Shown: positions 1 through 5,489 of the stretch, piece after piece | Position numbering within the stretch: position 1 is the first letter of the stretch | Layout of the letters: every line of letters begins with the position of its first letter | Origin: Victivallales bacterium | GTDB lineage: Bacteria; Verrucomicrobiota; Lentisphaeria; Oligosphaerales; Oligosphaeraceae | Reading direction: 5' to 3' | Assembly (NCBI GenBank): GCA_900769285.1 | Contig: CAAGGB010000259.1 | Span: 1-5,489 of the forward strand | DNA length: 5,489 bases | The notes under the pieces: generated by a model | Database searches by the model: none | What the model saw: the letters and a program-made list of their open reading frames with translations, nothing else | What the model was told of the DNA's origin: nothing | Translations under genes and position numbers: made by a program

Positions 1-40
1 CCACAGCCTCAACGGATAAGGCACACGCAGAGAAAGACAC

Positions 41-82
41 GGGTCCCTCCCCCGCCGGCTCTCACCGGCGGGGGAGGGGCCC
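41..82 (-). terminator. Strong GC hairpin, probable terminator of the leftward transcript
   Basis: An almost perfect inverted repeat: arms 41-58 and 65-82 pair over 18 positions, with one T-G wobble (44/79) and a 6-nt loop (59-64). It begins 41 nt beyond the stop codon of the minus-strand GH99-like gene. Read leftward, the stem is followed by GTGTCTTTCTCT, which is T-enriched but not a clean U-tract. Read rightward there is no T-run. It therefore most likely ends the leftward unit. It might also work in both directions if a convergent gene ends to the left of the window. Confidence 0.7.
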
Positions 83-123
83 GCTTGCGTGGCGGCCATG
101 ACCAGCCGCCGCGACGCGTCACG

Positions 124-2937
124 TCACTTGAGCTCGACGGAGGCGATCTCGACCTTCGCGCCCTTGCGGGACAGCGGGTCGAAGCGGAACGAGGTCAGGA
201 AGCCATTGTAGCGCTTGTGGGCGCCCAGGTTGAACTCGTAGTCGTGGAACTGCCCGTCCGCCACATAGGGGACCGTGATGGACATGGCCTCGTTGGCGCC
301 GACGCCGGCACGCTCCCAGAAGAGCTGCGCCGAGTCCGGCCTGGCGCCCGCCTCGGCGGGGCTGACCCTCATGCGGAGGACCAGCTTGCCGAAGCGCTTG
401 GCGCGAATCTTGCCCAGCTTCACGGACAGCGCCGGGTCGCTGCTCGTGGTGACGAAGCTCAAGGCGCCGTCCTTGGCGGCGAACTGCCCGACGCCCATGA
501 TGGGCTGCCAGTTCTGGGTGCCGTCGGAGAAGTCCCAGGCGGTGCGGATGGTACGCCGCATGCTGCGGCTCTCGACGTCGGGGTCGTCGAAGGAGGGCAG
601 CCCGATGTCCTCGGGGCTGTAGTTGAGCGGCCAGCCGTTGGCGGGCTTCTTGCAGAACGTGTCGCGGACCGCCTCGTACATGCCGAAGCCGAACTCGCGG
701 TTGGGCTCGGCGTAGGAGCCCTCGCCCCACTCGTTGATGGGCGACAGCAGGATGCGCTTCTTCAGGCCCGTGCGGTCGGCAAACGCCTTGGCGTCCTGGC
801 AGATCTTGCGGAACAGCTCGGGCGAGCGGCCGTAGATCTCGCAGTGGTTCCGCCAGGGGCGGTCGTCCCAGCCCGTCGAGAGGTTGAGGAAGAACGGCAG
901 GATGCCGACCTCATGCCACTTCTCCCACAGGTCGCGGTTCGTCTCCGCCACCAGCTCGAACGGGAAGCGCGCGCCGTTCTTCGCCTTGCCGCCATGGCCC
1001 ATGTAGTGGTAGATGGACGTGGACTCGAAGCCCTTGTCCGCCAGCGCGCGGATCTGCGGCTCCGTCACCACCGTCTCCGGCCACTTCATCGCCGAGAAGT
1101 GGATGCCCGGCAGACCCGCCTCGCGCGCAATGCGGTTCGACACCTCCAGCAGCCTCTTCGAACCGCCGTCGGGCACATCGCGGTCCATGTTGCTCACGCT
1201 CCAGATCATCACCACCGGCTTGCCGTCAATCTTGTAGTACTCGGGCATGTTGAAGTAGTTGTCAATCCAGAAGCGCGTGACGGCCTCCATGTCCTTGACG
1301 GAGTGGGAGCCGGCGGGGTTATGGTTGGCCCACATCATCGCCCACTTCATGTGGCGGCGGTAGCGAGCCTTGCGGAACGCCTGTATCCAGTGCTCCAGCG
1401 AGACCTTGCCCTGATGCCAGTACCAGTCGACGAGCAGATACTGGATGCCGTTCTCGGTCAGCCACTTGATCTGCCAGTCCACGCACCGCGGGTCGGCCTC
1501 GTCAAACCAGCCCAGCACCGGCTTGCGCTCCGGGCAGCGGTCGTAGATGGGCTGCCAGCCCCAGTGGCGCTCGCGGCCCCAGCCCGGGAAGTACAGCGCG
1601 CCCACCTCGTAGTCGCTCTCCGGCGGCTGCGGCTCCGGAACATAGTCCGCCTTCGGCAGTCCCAGCGGCGCCGTGAACTCAAGCTCGCCCGTCACCTCCA
1701 GCGTCTGACCGCCAGAATGCGCCAGCGTCACCGCAAACGGCCCCTTCACCGGCCTCTCCGCGCGCACGTTGAACGTCGCTATCCAGCGGTCGTCGCCGGG
1801 AATGTCCACCGGCGCCAGCGGGTAACGGTCGTCACGCACCGCCGTCACGCCCTCGGGCAGCGACAGCGCCGTGATGCGCAGCCCCTTCGCCGTCTCGCCG
1901 CCGCGGTTGTGTATCCGGAACGAGAACGGACGCGCCATGCCGGCCCGGTTGATGGCGTTCGTCAGACCCGCATGGCTGAACGTCAGGCTCGCCGGGCCGC
2001 CCGGCTCGTCCGAGACCCAGATCCGACGCACCGTCAGGGAGCCGGAATTCTCGTCCGTCAGACCCAGCTTCAGCGCGTAGAGCGCCCCGTCCCAGGACGA
2101 CAGCGACGACAGGTCGATGTTGTAGTGGCGCATCACGCCGTCGCCCTGTATCTCGAAGAGATGGCTGCGCTCGCCGTACGATGTGCCCGTGATCCAGCTC
2201 AGCCGGGCGCTCGTCGCCTTCGTGGCCGCCATCTCGACGACCACCCAGCAGCCATGGTCGCCGATGTCGGCCTGGATGTTCCAGATGCCCATGGCGGCGG
2301 GTGCCGCGCCCTCGGGCGTCAGTGTCAGGCCATCGGCACCCGCCGTGGCCCGCGTGCCGTCCTCCGGGCGCCAGCCCGCCGCCGTGTCCGCGAACGTCCA
2401 GTTCGGCGTGACGCGCGGCACCTTATCCATCTCGGGGTCCATCAGCCGGATGCGGCGCACCGCGAACGTGCTGTCGCCGTACTTCTTCTTGGTGTGCGTC
2501 GTCGCCAGATCCAGGCGGAACTTGCGCAGCGTGGCGAGCGGCCAGTACGGCTTCACCGTGTAGGTATGCCACTCGTCGTCGCCCTTGAGCTCGAAGCTGA
2601 CGTGCTTGTCGGGGAAGAAGCCGTTGTACTGGCTCTTGTCCGTGTCGGTGAAGAAGATCTGCCCCGTGCCGCCCAGGTTGGTCTTCAGCTCAATCTCCAG
2701 ATACTGGAAGACGTTGGTGGGCACATCGACGATGGGGCTGGTCAGCCAGGGGTCCCAGTTGACGATGGAGCCCTTCATCACCCCGTCCTCGCTGCGCACC
2801 TTGTCCACATGGCTCGTGAACTCGGCCCACGCCGCCACCTTGGCTCCCGTCTCGAAAGTCCATTCGCGGACACAGCGCTCGGCATGGACGCCCAGCGCGG
2901 CCAGCAGGCAACAGACCATCAGAATGCGTCTCATCAT
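124..2937 (-). CDS. Exported multidomain GH99-like (WbsX-type) glycan-active protein
   Basis: 937 residues, probably a secreted or periplasmic glycoside hydrolase-like enzyme of the GH99-like/WbsX superfamily; its substrate cannot be named. Residues 1-19 form a Sec signal peptide (MMRRIL, hydrophobic MVCCLLAALG, likely cleavage after VHA). Two beta-sandwich modules follow (about 23-168 and 177-312), then an Ig-like segment (about 314-425). The catalytic barrel spans about 445-770, and a further beta-sandwich lies at 798-937. Barrel motifs are YFPGW (449-453), PVLGWFDEADP (473-483), VDWYW (503-507), WANHN (536-540), GKPVVMIWS (572-580) and NEWGEGSYAEP (735-745). Glu736 and Glu739 lie three apart, as do the two catalytic glutamates known in GH99 endo-mannosidases; equating them is my inference. 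The start at 2937 is preferred over the ATG at 3003, which would overlap the upstream stop as ATGA, because 2937 has a GAGGAG ribosome site and puts the signal peptide at the N-terminus. It is probably co-transcribed with the upstream PHP gene. Confidence 0.85.
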   Translation of the reverse strand: MMRRILMVCCLLAALGVHAERCVREWTFETGAKVAAWAEFTSHVDKVRSEDGVMKGSIVNWDPWLTSPIVDVPTNVFQYLEIELKTNLGGTGQIFFTDTDKSQYNGFFPDKHVSFELKGDDEWHTYTVKPYWPLATLRKFRLDLATTHTKKKYGDSTFAVRRIRLMDPEMDKVPRVTPNWTFADTAAGWRPEDGTRATAGADGLTLTPEGAAPAAMGIWNIQADIGDHGCWVVVEMAATKATSARLSWITGTSYGERSHLFEIQGDGVMRHYNIDLSSLSSWDGALYALKLGLTDENSGSLTVRRIWVSDEPGGPASLTFSHAGLTNAINRAGMARPFSFRIHNRGGETAKGLRITALSLPEGVTAVRDDRYPLAPVDIPGDDRWIATFNVRAERPVKGPFAVTLAHSGGQTLEVTGELEFTAPLGLPKADYVPEPQPPESDYEVGALYFPGWGRERHWGWQPIYDRCPERKPVLGWFDEADPRCVDWQIKWLTENGIQYLLVDWYWHQGKVSLEHWIQAFRKARYRRHMKWAMMWANHNPAGSHSVKDMEAVTRFWIDNYFNMPEYYKIDGKPVVMIWSVSNMDRDVPDGGSKRLLEVSNRIAREAGLPGIHFSAMKWPETVVTEPQIRALADKGFESTSIYHYMGHGGKAKNGARFPFELVAETNRDLWEKWHEVGILPFFLNLSTGWDDRPWRNHCEIYGRSPELFRKICQDAKAFADRTGLKKRILLSPINEWGEGSYAEPNREFGFGMYEAVRDTFCKKPANGWPLNYSPEDIGLPSFDDPDVESRSMRRTIRTAWDFSDGTQNWQPIMGVGQFAAKDGALSFVTTSSDPALSVKLGKIRAKRFGKLVLRMRVSPAEAGARPDSAQLFWERAGVGANEAMSITVPYVADGQFHDYEFNLGAHKRYNGFLTSFRFDPLSRKGAKVEIASVELK

Positions 2938-2946
2938 GTTGTCTTG

Positions 2947-2952
2947 CTCCTC
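2947..2952 (-). promoter_or_regulatory. Shine-Dalgarno site that decides the GH99-like start
   Basis: Read on the minus strand this is GAGGAG, 9 nt before the first of two adjacent ATGs (2937 and 2934). The alternative upstream ATG at 3003 has no comparable purine run before it. This site therefore fixes the start just ahead of the signal peptide and leaves 62 nt between this gene and the PHP gene. Confidence 0.8.
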
Positions 2953-2999
2953 TTTTGCTTGCTTGTTTCGGGTTCTTGACTGGACACGGGCTTGCCCGC

Positions 3000-4286
3000 T
3001 CATCCCTGGGCGAACAGCCGACCATACAGCCTGCGGACACGGCCCCGGCAGGCCGCCACGCCAGCCGCCGCCTCCGGGTCGCCCCCGAAGTGGCGGCGCA
3101 TCAGGCGGCCCTCCTCACGGCACTCATCGTCGTGAAGCGGCAGCACCTCGCGCAGCAGAAAATACACGTACTTGACGTAGCGGAACTCGCCGTGCGCCTG
3201 AACCGCCTCGCCCGGCACCGCGTTCACCGCCACCGAACGGCAGTCACGGATGGCCTCCGCCACGGACGCGAACTCCGAGTCACGGGACAGCACCACCGTG
3301 TAGTACCAGTTGAACAGTTGACCGTCCGACACGCCGTGCGAGTCCGAGATGCCGACCACCGGAATGCGCCGGCCCTTCGACCGCTCCTCAATCCACCGCG
3401 CCAACTGCAGGCTGTTCTGCTCGGACTGCGAACGGTAGTACCCGCTGACCAGCTCCAGCGCGTCAAAGCGCCGCTCCTCGTAGAACGCACGCTGCAGCGC
3501 CTCGCTCACGTTGTAGCGCTCGTTCCACACCCAGTACGGATGGCAGAAGATGCTGATGCCGCCCGCCTCGCGAATCTTCTTGAACACCCAGCAGCTCGAT
3601 GCGTAGATGCGCCGCGACGACGCGTCCAGATACGGCACGTCCAGGCTCGCCTCCATCTCCGCCAGCTCCCGCTCGTACGTCTCCTTCTGCCGGTGAAGGT
3701 CGTTCACGCTGAACGAGCCGCCGAAATTCACATGGTGGACGCAGTTGTCCGGCGGATGGACCTCTTCGCCCGGATACACCCGGAAGTCCGTCTCCAGCTC
3801 CGACATCCCACGCACCACCTCCAGCGACGGCGGCATCTGGTGATGGTCCGTCAGCGCGAAGAAATCAAAGCCCGCCTCACGATACGCGCTCGCCACAAAC
3901 AGCGGACTCTCCTTGCCGTCCGAACGGCAGGAGTGCAGGTGGAAGTCGCCACGCCACGGACGCAGCGGCAGCAGGTCGTCCGCCACCGCGTACACATGGA
4001 ACTGCCACGTCGTCTGCTGACCGTTCGGACGGCGGTCACGCATGATCAGGACGAACTCCTCCTCCAGCGGCGCCGTCACCTCAAACAGCAGTTTTCCGTC
4101 CACGCGCTCTGGCACAATCGGATTTCGGCTGTATGTTTCCATGCCAGACAGCTCGAACGTGTACTCGTGGTCGTCCCGCACCGCCACATGGTCAAACAGC
4201 GGCGCCACCGTCACCCGGGTCGCACGACCCACCGGCAGCACCTTCGGATACACGTCAAAATACTTGTCTTCCTTCTTCAAGTCCAT
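3000..4286 (-). CDS. PHP-domain metallohydrolase (CehA/McbA-like)
   Basis: 428 residues with no signal peptide or membrane segment, so probably cytoplasmic. Residues 1 to about 105 look like a small beta-rich N-terminal domain. The PHP (polymerase and histidinol phosphatase) domain starts at about 112. All expected metal-ligand motifs are visible: DFHLHS (His116, His118), SDG (Asp123), LTDHH (His148), YPGEEVH (Glu174/175), HHVN (184-187), FCHP (His249) and SDSH (Asp315, His317). The family uses two or three metal ions, usually to hydrolyse phosphoesters; the substrate here is unknown. The overall pattern resembles stand-alone CehA/McbA-type metallohydrolases more than histidinol phosphatase or DNA polymerase PHP domains. 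About 70 C-terminal residues (358-428) are Arg-rich and helical-looking, and I do not recognise them. The start has AGAGGA 9 nt upstream. It is the first gene of a probable two-gene leftward unit with the GH99-like gene and diverges from the nagB homologue. Confidence 0.85.
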   Translation of the reverse strand: MDLKKEDKYFDVYPKVLPVGRATRVTVAPLFDHVAVRDDHEYTFELSGMETYSRNPIVPERVDGKLLFEVTAPLEEEFVLIMRDRRPNGQQTTWQFHVYAVADDLLPLRPWRGDFHLHSCRSDGKESPLFVASAYREAGFDFFALTDHHQMPPSLEVVRGMSELETDFRVYPGEEVHPPDNCVHHVNFGGSFSVNDLHRQKETYERELAEMEASLDVPYLDASSRRIYASSCWVFKKIREAGGISIFCHPYWVWNERYNVSEALQRAFYEERRFDALELVSGYYRSQSEQNSLQLARWIEERSKGRRIPVVGISDSHGVSDGQLFNWYYTVVLSRDSEFASVAEAIRDCRSVAVNAVPGEAVQAHGEFRYVKYVYFLLREVLPLHDDECREEGRLMRRHFGGDPEAAAGVAACRGRVRRLYGRLFAQG

Positions 4287-4295
4287 CGACAGCAG

Positions 4296-4301
4296 TCCTC
4301 T
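4296..4301 (-). promoter_or_regulatory. Shine-Dalgarno site of the PHP gene
   Basis: Minus-strand AGAGGA, 9 nt before the ATG at 4286. The spacing equals that of the downstream GH99-like gene and supports this start. Confidence 0.7.
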
Positions 4302-4350
4302 TTGACTTTACCTAACCTATCGTCGCCTCCCTGCCCCCACGCCCACCCAT

Positions 4351-4379
4351 AACCTACCCCGGACTGCGCGTTTTCTCAA
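4351..4379 (-). promoter_or_regulatory. Weak candidate promoter for the PHP/GH99-like unit
   Basis: On the minus strand, TTGAGA (4379-4374, five of six matches to TTGACA) is followed after 17 nt by TAGGTT (4356-4351, only three of six matches to TATAAT). It would start transcription near 4344 and leave a leader of about 58 nt before the PHP start. The -35 and spacing are good and the -10 is poor, so this is only the best sigma70-like candidate in the interval. Confidence 0.25.
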
Positions 4380-4427
4380 GGCGGCGACGAGCTTTTTTTG
4401 ACCCGCCACCACACCACCACACACCAC

Positions 4428-4433
4428 TGGAGG
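4428..4433 (+). promoter_or_regulatory. Shine-Dalgarno site of the nagB homologue
   Basis: TGGAGG, 8 nt before the ATG at 4442. It is the only purine-rich motif in an otherwise C/A-rich leader that should have little secondary structure, and it supports the chosen start. Confidence 0.8.
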
Positions 4434-4441
4434 CCACCACC

Positions 4442-5224
4442 ATGAAATGGACCACCGTCAACGACTACCGACACATGAGCGACTACGGGGCCGACAGGCT
4501 CTTCCGAGCCGTCACCGCACGGCTCGACGCCGGACTGCCCTGCAACCTCGGACTCGCCACCGGCAACACCATGATTCTCCTCTATGAGCTCCTCGCCGAC
4601 AGGCTCAACCAGGCCGGCACCGACCTCTCGAGGCTCCACACCTTCAACCTCGACGAGTACGTCGCCAACGACCGCGTCTCACCCGTCCCCGCCTCCCATC
4701 CCCTCTCCTACGCCAGCTACATGCACCAAAACCTCTTCAGCCGACTCCGCCCCGAACGGCACTTCGACGAGGCCACCCAGGCACACTTCCCCGCCCCCGC
4801 ACACCCCGACGACTTCGACCGGACCCTCGCCGACGCCGGAAACCTCGACCTCCAGCTCCTCGGCATCGGCTTCAACGGACACATCGCCTTCAACGAGCCC
4901 ATGTCACCCGACGACATCTCCCCCGAAGACTTCGCCCAGCTCCCCACCCGCGTCATCGCCCTCAAGGAGCTCACCATCCAGACCAACGCCCGCCTCACCG
5001 CCGACGGCAACCTCGACACCGTCCCCCGCTATGCCGCCACCATGGGCATGCGCCAGATCCTCGCCGCCCGCGACATCCTCCTCCTCGCCTGCTTCCCCGA
5101 GCAGACCGACCCCCTCTCCGCCATCCGCCGCCTCGACGCCCCCACCCCCAGTCTCCCCGCCTCCTTCATCCTCAACCACCCCCACTCCGAAATCGCCTAC
5201 ACCACCGACGTCATCGCACTCTAG
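4442..5224 (+). CDS. nagB: Glucosamine-6-phosphate deaminase/isomerase family protein (NagB-type)
   Basis: 260 residues, close to the E. coli enzyme (266). The family converts glucosamine-6-phosphate to fructose-6-phosphate and ammonia in the cytoplasm, linking amino-sugar breakdown to glycolysis. Seen here are the phosphate loop GLATGNT (37-43), NLDEY (69-73, Asp71 matching E. coli catalytic Asp72), and GIGFNGHIAFNEP (141-153, with His147 and Glu152 matching His143 and Glu148). Also seen are TNAR (181-184, Arg184 matching phosphate-binding Arg172), VPRYAATMG (194-202) and a PAS motif at 239-241. Three positions differ from the E. coli enzyme: Asn145 where it has Asp141, Asn42 in the phosphate loop, and FPEQTDP (218-224) where a GxxKA motif supplies phosphate-binding Lys208, so the lysine is lost. 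The family is clear; exact substrate is less sure. Codons strongly favour C in third position. It has its own terminator and is probably transcribed alone. Confidence 0.85.
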   Translation: MKWTTVNDYRHMSDYGADRLFRAVTARLDAGLPCNLGLATGNTMILLYELLADRLNQAGTDLSRLHTFNLDEYVANDRVSPVPASHPLSYASYMHQNLFSRLRPERHFDEATQAHFPAPAHPDDFDRTLADAGNLDLQLLGIGFNGHIAFNEPMSPDDISPEDFAQLPTRVIALKELTIQTNARLTADGNLDTVPRYAATMGMRQILAARDILLLACFPEQTDPLSAIRRLDAPTPSLPASFILNHPHSEIAYTTDVIAL

Positions 5225-5247
5225 TTCTCTTTCTGTCCACAAAAGAT

Positions 5248-5265
5248 ACAGAAGACACAGAAGAC
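5248..5265 (+). repeat. Two tandem copies of a 9-bp unit
   Basis: ACAGAAGAC occurs twice with no gap, between the nagB stop and its terminator. A related purine-rich string, CAGAGAAAGACAC, lies at 28-40 beside the other terminator hairpin. It may be a spacer habit of this genome; no function can be read from it. Confidence 0.6.
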
Positions 5266-5272
5266 ATCCATC

Positions 5273-5308
5273 AGCCCCCGTCCGGCCCCAAGCCGGCGGG
5301 GGCTTTTT
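5273..5308 (+). terminator. Rho-independent terminator of the nagB homologue
   Basis: Arms 5273-5286 and 5292-5304 pair over 13 bp with a single bulged T at 5281 and a 5-nt loop (5287-5291). Five T residues (5304-5308) end the element, the first of them also closing the stem with A5273. It starts 49 nt after the stop codon and is a classic intrinsic terminator in the rightward direction. Confidence 0.9.
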
Positions 5309-5362
5309 GCATGTCCTTTTCAAAGATATCTTATGATATTGGAAATAAATGATTTAGGATAG

Positions 5363-5390
5363 TTGAAACGTGTGCTTTCCGTGCCATGAT
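5363..5390 (+). promoter_or_regulatory. Candidate sigma70-type promoter for the right-edge gene
   Basis: TTGAAA (5363-5368, five of six matches) and CATGAT (5385-5390, four of six) are separated by 16 nt. An AT-rich stretch (about 5311-5362), unusual in this GC-rich window, precedes it and could act like an UP element. Predicted transcription would begin near 5397, about 84 nt before the ATG at 5481. It lies just after the nagB terminator, as expected for an independent transcription unit. Confidence 0.45.
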
Positions 5391-5398
5391 ATGTGGCA
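5382..5398. promoter_or_regulatory. Inverted repeat over the -10 region, possible operator
   Basis: TGCCA (5382-5386) and TGGCA (5394-5398) are exact inverted copies separated by 7 nt. They cover the proposed -10 and transcription start. A dimeric repressor bound here would block the promoter, but no regulator gene is in view and 5-bp arms can arise by chance. Confidence 0.3.
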
Positions 5399-5418
5399 TA
5401 CCGAAGGGATTGACGACC

Positions 5419-5462
5419 GCTTTCCGCCGGGCGAGGCGGCAAGAAAGCGCCCCGAAGGGGCG
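5419..5462 (+). ncRNA. Two-hairpin structured leader upstream of the right-edge gene
   Basis: The first hairpin pairs GCTTTC (5419-5424) with GAAAGC (5443-5448), enclosing an inner helix of CGCC (5425-5428) with GGCG (5435-5438). The second pairs CGCCCC (5448-5453) with GGGGCG (5457-5462) around a GAA loop; C5448 could join either helix. The second ends 5 nt before the ribosome site. It may be a cis-regulatory leader. I do not recognise a known riboswitch class, and the typing as RNA is by structure only. Confidence 0.3.
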
Positions 5463-5480
5463 TCCATGGAGGAGATGGCA

Positions 5481-5489
5481 ATGGCGAGG
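5481..5489 (+). CDS. Start of a rightward gene truncated by the window end
   Basis: Only ATG GCG AGG (Met-Ala-Arg) is present. Support comes from GGAGG at 5468-5472, spaced 8 nt before this ATG, and from the promoter and leader candidates upstream. In-frame ATGs at 5466 and 5475 are possible alternative starts, but 5475 is too close to the ribosome site and 5466 overlaps it. The product cannot be guessed from three codons. Confidence 0.5.

Larger units (their letters stand above)
4287..4441. other. Divergent intergenic region between PHP gene and nagB homologue
   Basis: 155 bp shared by two divergent genes, so both promoters should lie here. Visible elements are the heptamer TAACCTA twice (4313-4319 and 4350-4356), an 8-bp inverted repeat TCGTCGCC/GGCGACGA (4320-4327 and 4383-4390), a run of seven T (4393-4399), and a C/A-only stretch with two tandem CCACCACA units (4406-4421) just before the nagB ribosome site. 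No convincing plus-strand promoter is seen: TTGACC at 4398-4403 would place its -10 against the ribosome site. Confidence 0.5.

Noticed and set aside
2..19. Possible 3' end of a rightward gene (reads HSLNG then TAA)
   Set aside because: Five codons before a stop are not evidence. The only hint is that a hairpin and a purine-rich string follow, as after nagB. Upstream sequence would settle it.
85..2979. 964-codon open frame on the plus strand opposite the GH99-like gene
   Set aside because: It is in exact antisense register with the real gene and exists only because that gene avoids TTA, CTA and TCA. Its translation is Arg/Val/Leu-rich low-complexity protein without motifs, and its start lacks a ribosome site.
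2955..4352. 465-codon plus-strand frame opposite the PHP gene
   Set aside because: It is again in antisense register, His/Arg-rich with no recognisable domain, while the minus strand encodes a PHP protein with every metal-ligand motif.
4398..4403. TTGACC as a -35 box for nagB
   Set aside because: The matching -10 would fall at about 4421-4426, which is C/A-rich and directly against the ribosome site, leaving no leader.
5323..5332. AAGATATCTT perfect 10-bp palindrome
   Set aside because: It lies in AT-rich sequence just after the terminator with no second copy and no clear link to a promoter. Short palindromes of this kind are expected by chance.
4584..5336. 250-codon plus-strand frame overlapping nagB
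   Set aside because: A Ser/Thr/Pro-only translation produced by C-ending codons read one frame off. It runs through the terminator, so it is not a gene.
5452..5460. CCGAAGGGG resembling part of a glycine riboswitch core
   Set aside because: It is simply the loop and arm of a short hairpin. The flanking conserved segments of that riboswitch class are not present.

Overview
The window is GC-rich bacterial DNA (roughly 60-65% by eye) with three complete protein genes, the first codons of a probable fourth, and compact intergenic regions. The gene content is a secreted GH99-like/WbsX-type glycan enzyme with several beta-sandwich modules, a PHP-family metallohydrolase and a glucosamine-6-phosphate deaminase. 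This suggests a glycan-using bacterium. The enzyme style fits the Planctomycetes-Verrucomicrobia-Lentisphaerae-Kiritimatiellae group, but that is a judgement from protein style; no marker gene proves it.

Layout. Positions 1-123 hold an 18-bp GC hairpin (41-82) that probably ends the leftward transcript. On the minus strand lies a likely two-gene unit. The PHP-domain protein (4286 down to 3000) comes first, followed 62 nt later by the exported GH99-like protein (2937 down to 124). Both have a clear Shine-Dalgarno (SD) sequence 9 nt before the start. A 155-bp divergent intergenic region (4287-4441) separates this unit from a plus-strand nagB-type gene (4442-5224), which ends in a textbook intrinsic terminator (5273-5308). 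The last 180 bp are distinctly more AT-rich. They carry a candidate promoter with an overlapping inverted repeat, a GC-rich two-hairpin leader, and an SD plus ATG opening a rightward gene cut off at the window edge.

How the genes may work together (inference): the exported GH99-like enzyme would act on an extracellular or periplasmic glycan, the cytoplasmic PHP enzyme would hydrolyse a phosphoester or related small substrate, and the NagB-type enzyme would feed amino-sugar phosphate into glycolysis as fructose-6-phosphate. Only the NagB chemistry is reasonably specific. I do not see a clearly new defence or mobile system here. The best leads are the triplicated beta-sandwich modules of the GH99-like protein, the altered phosphate-site residues of the NagB homologue, and the regulated-looking leader at the right edge.
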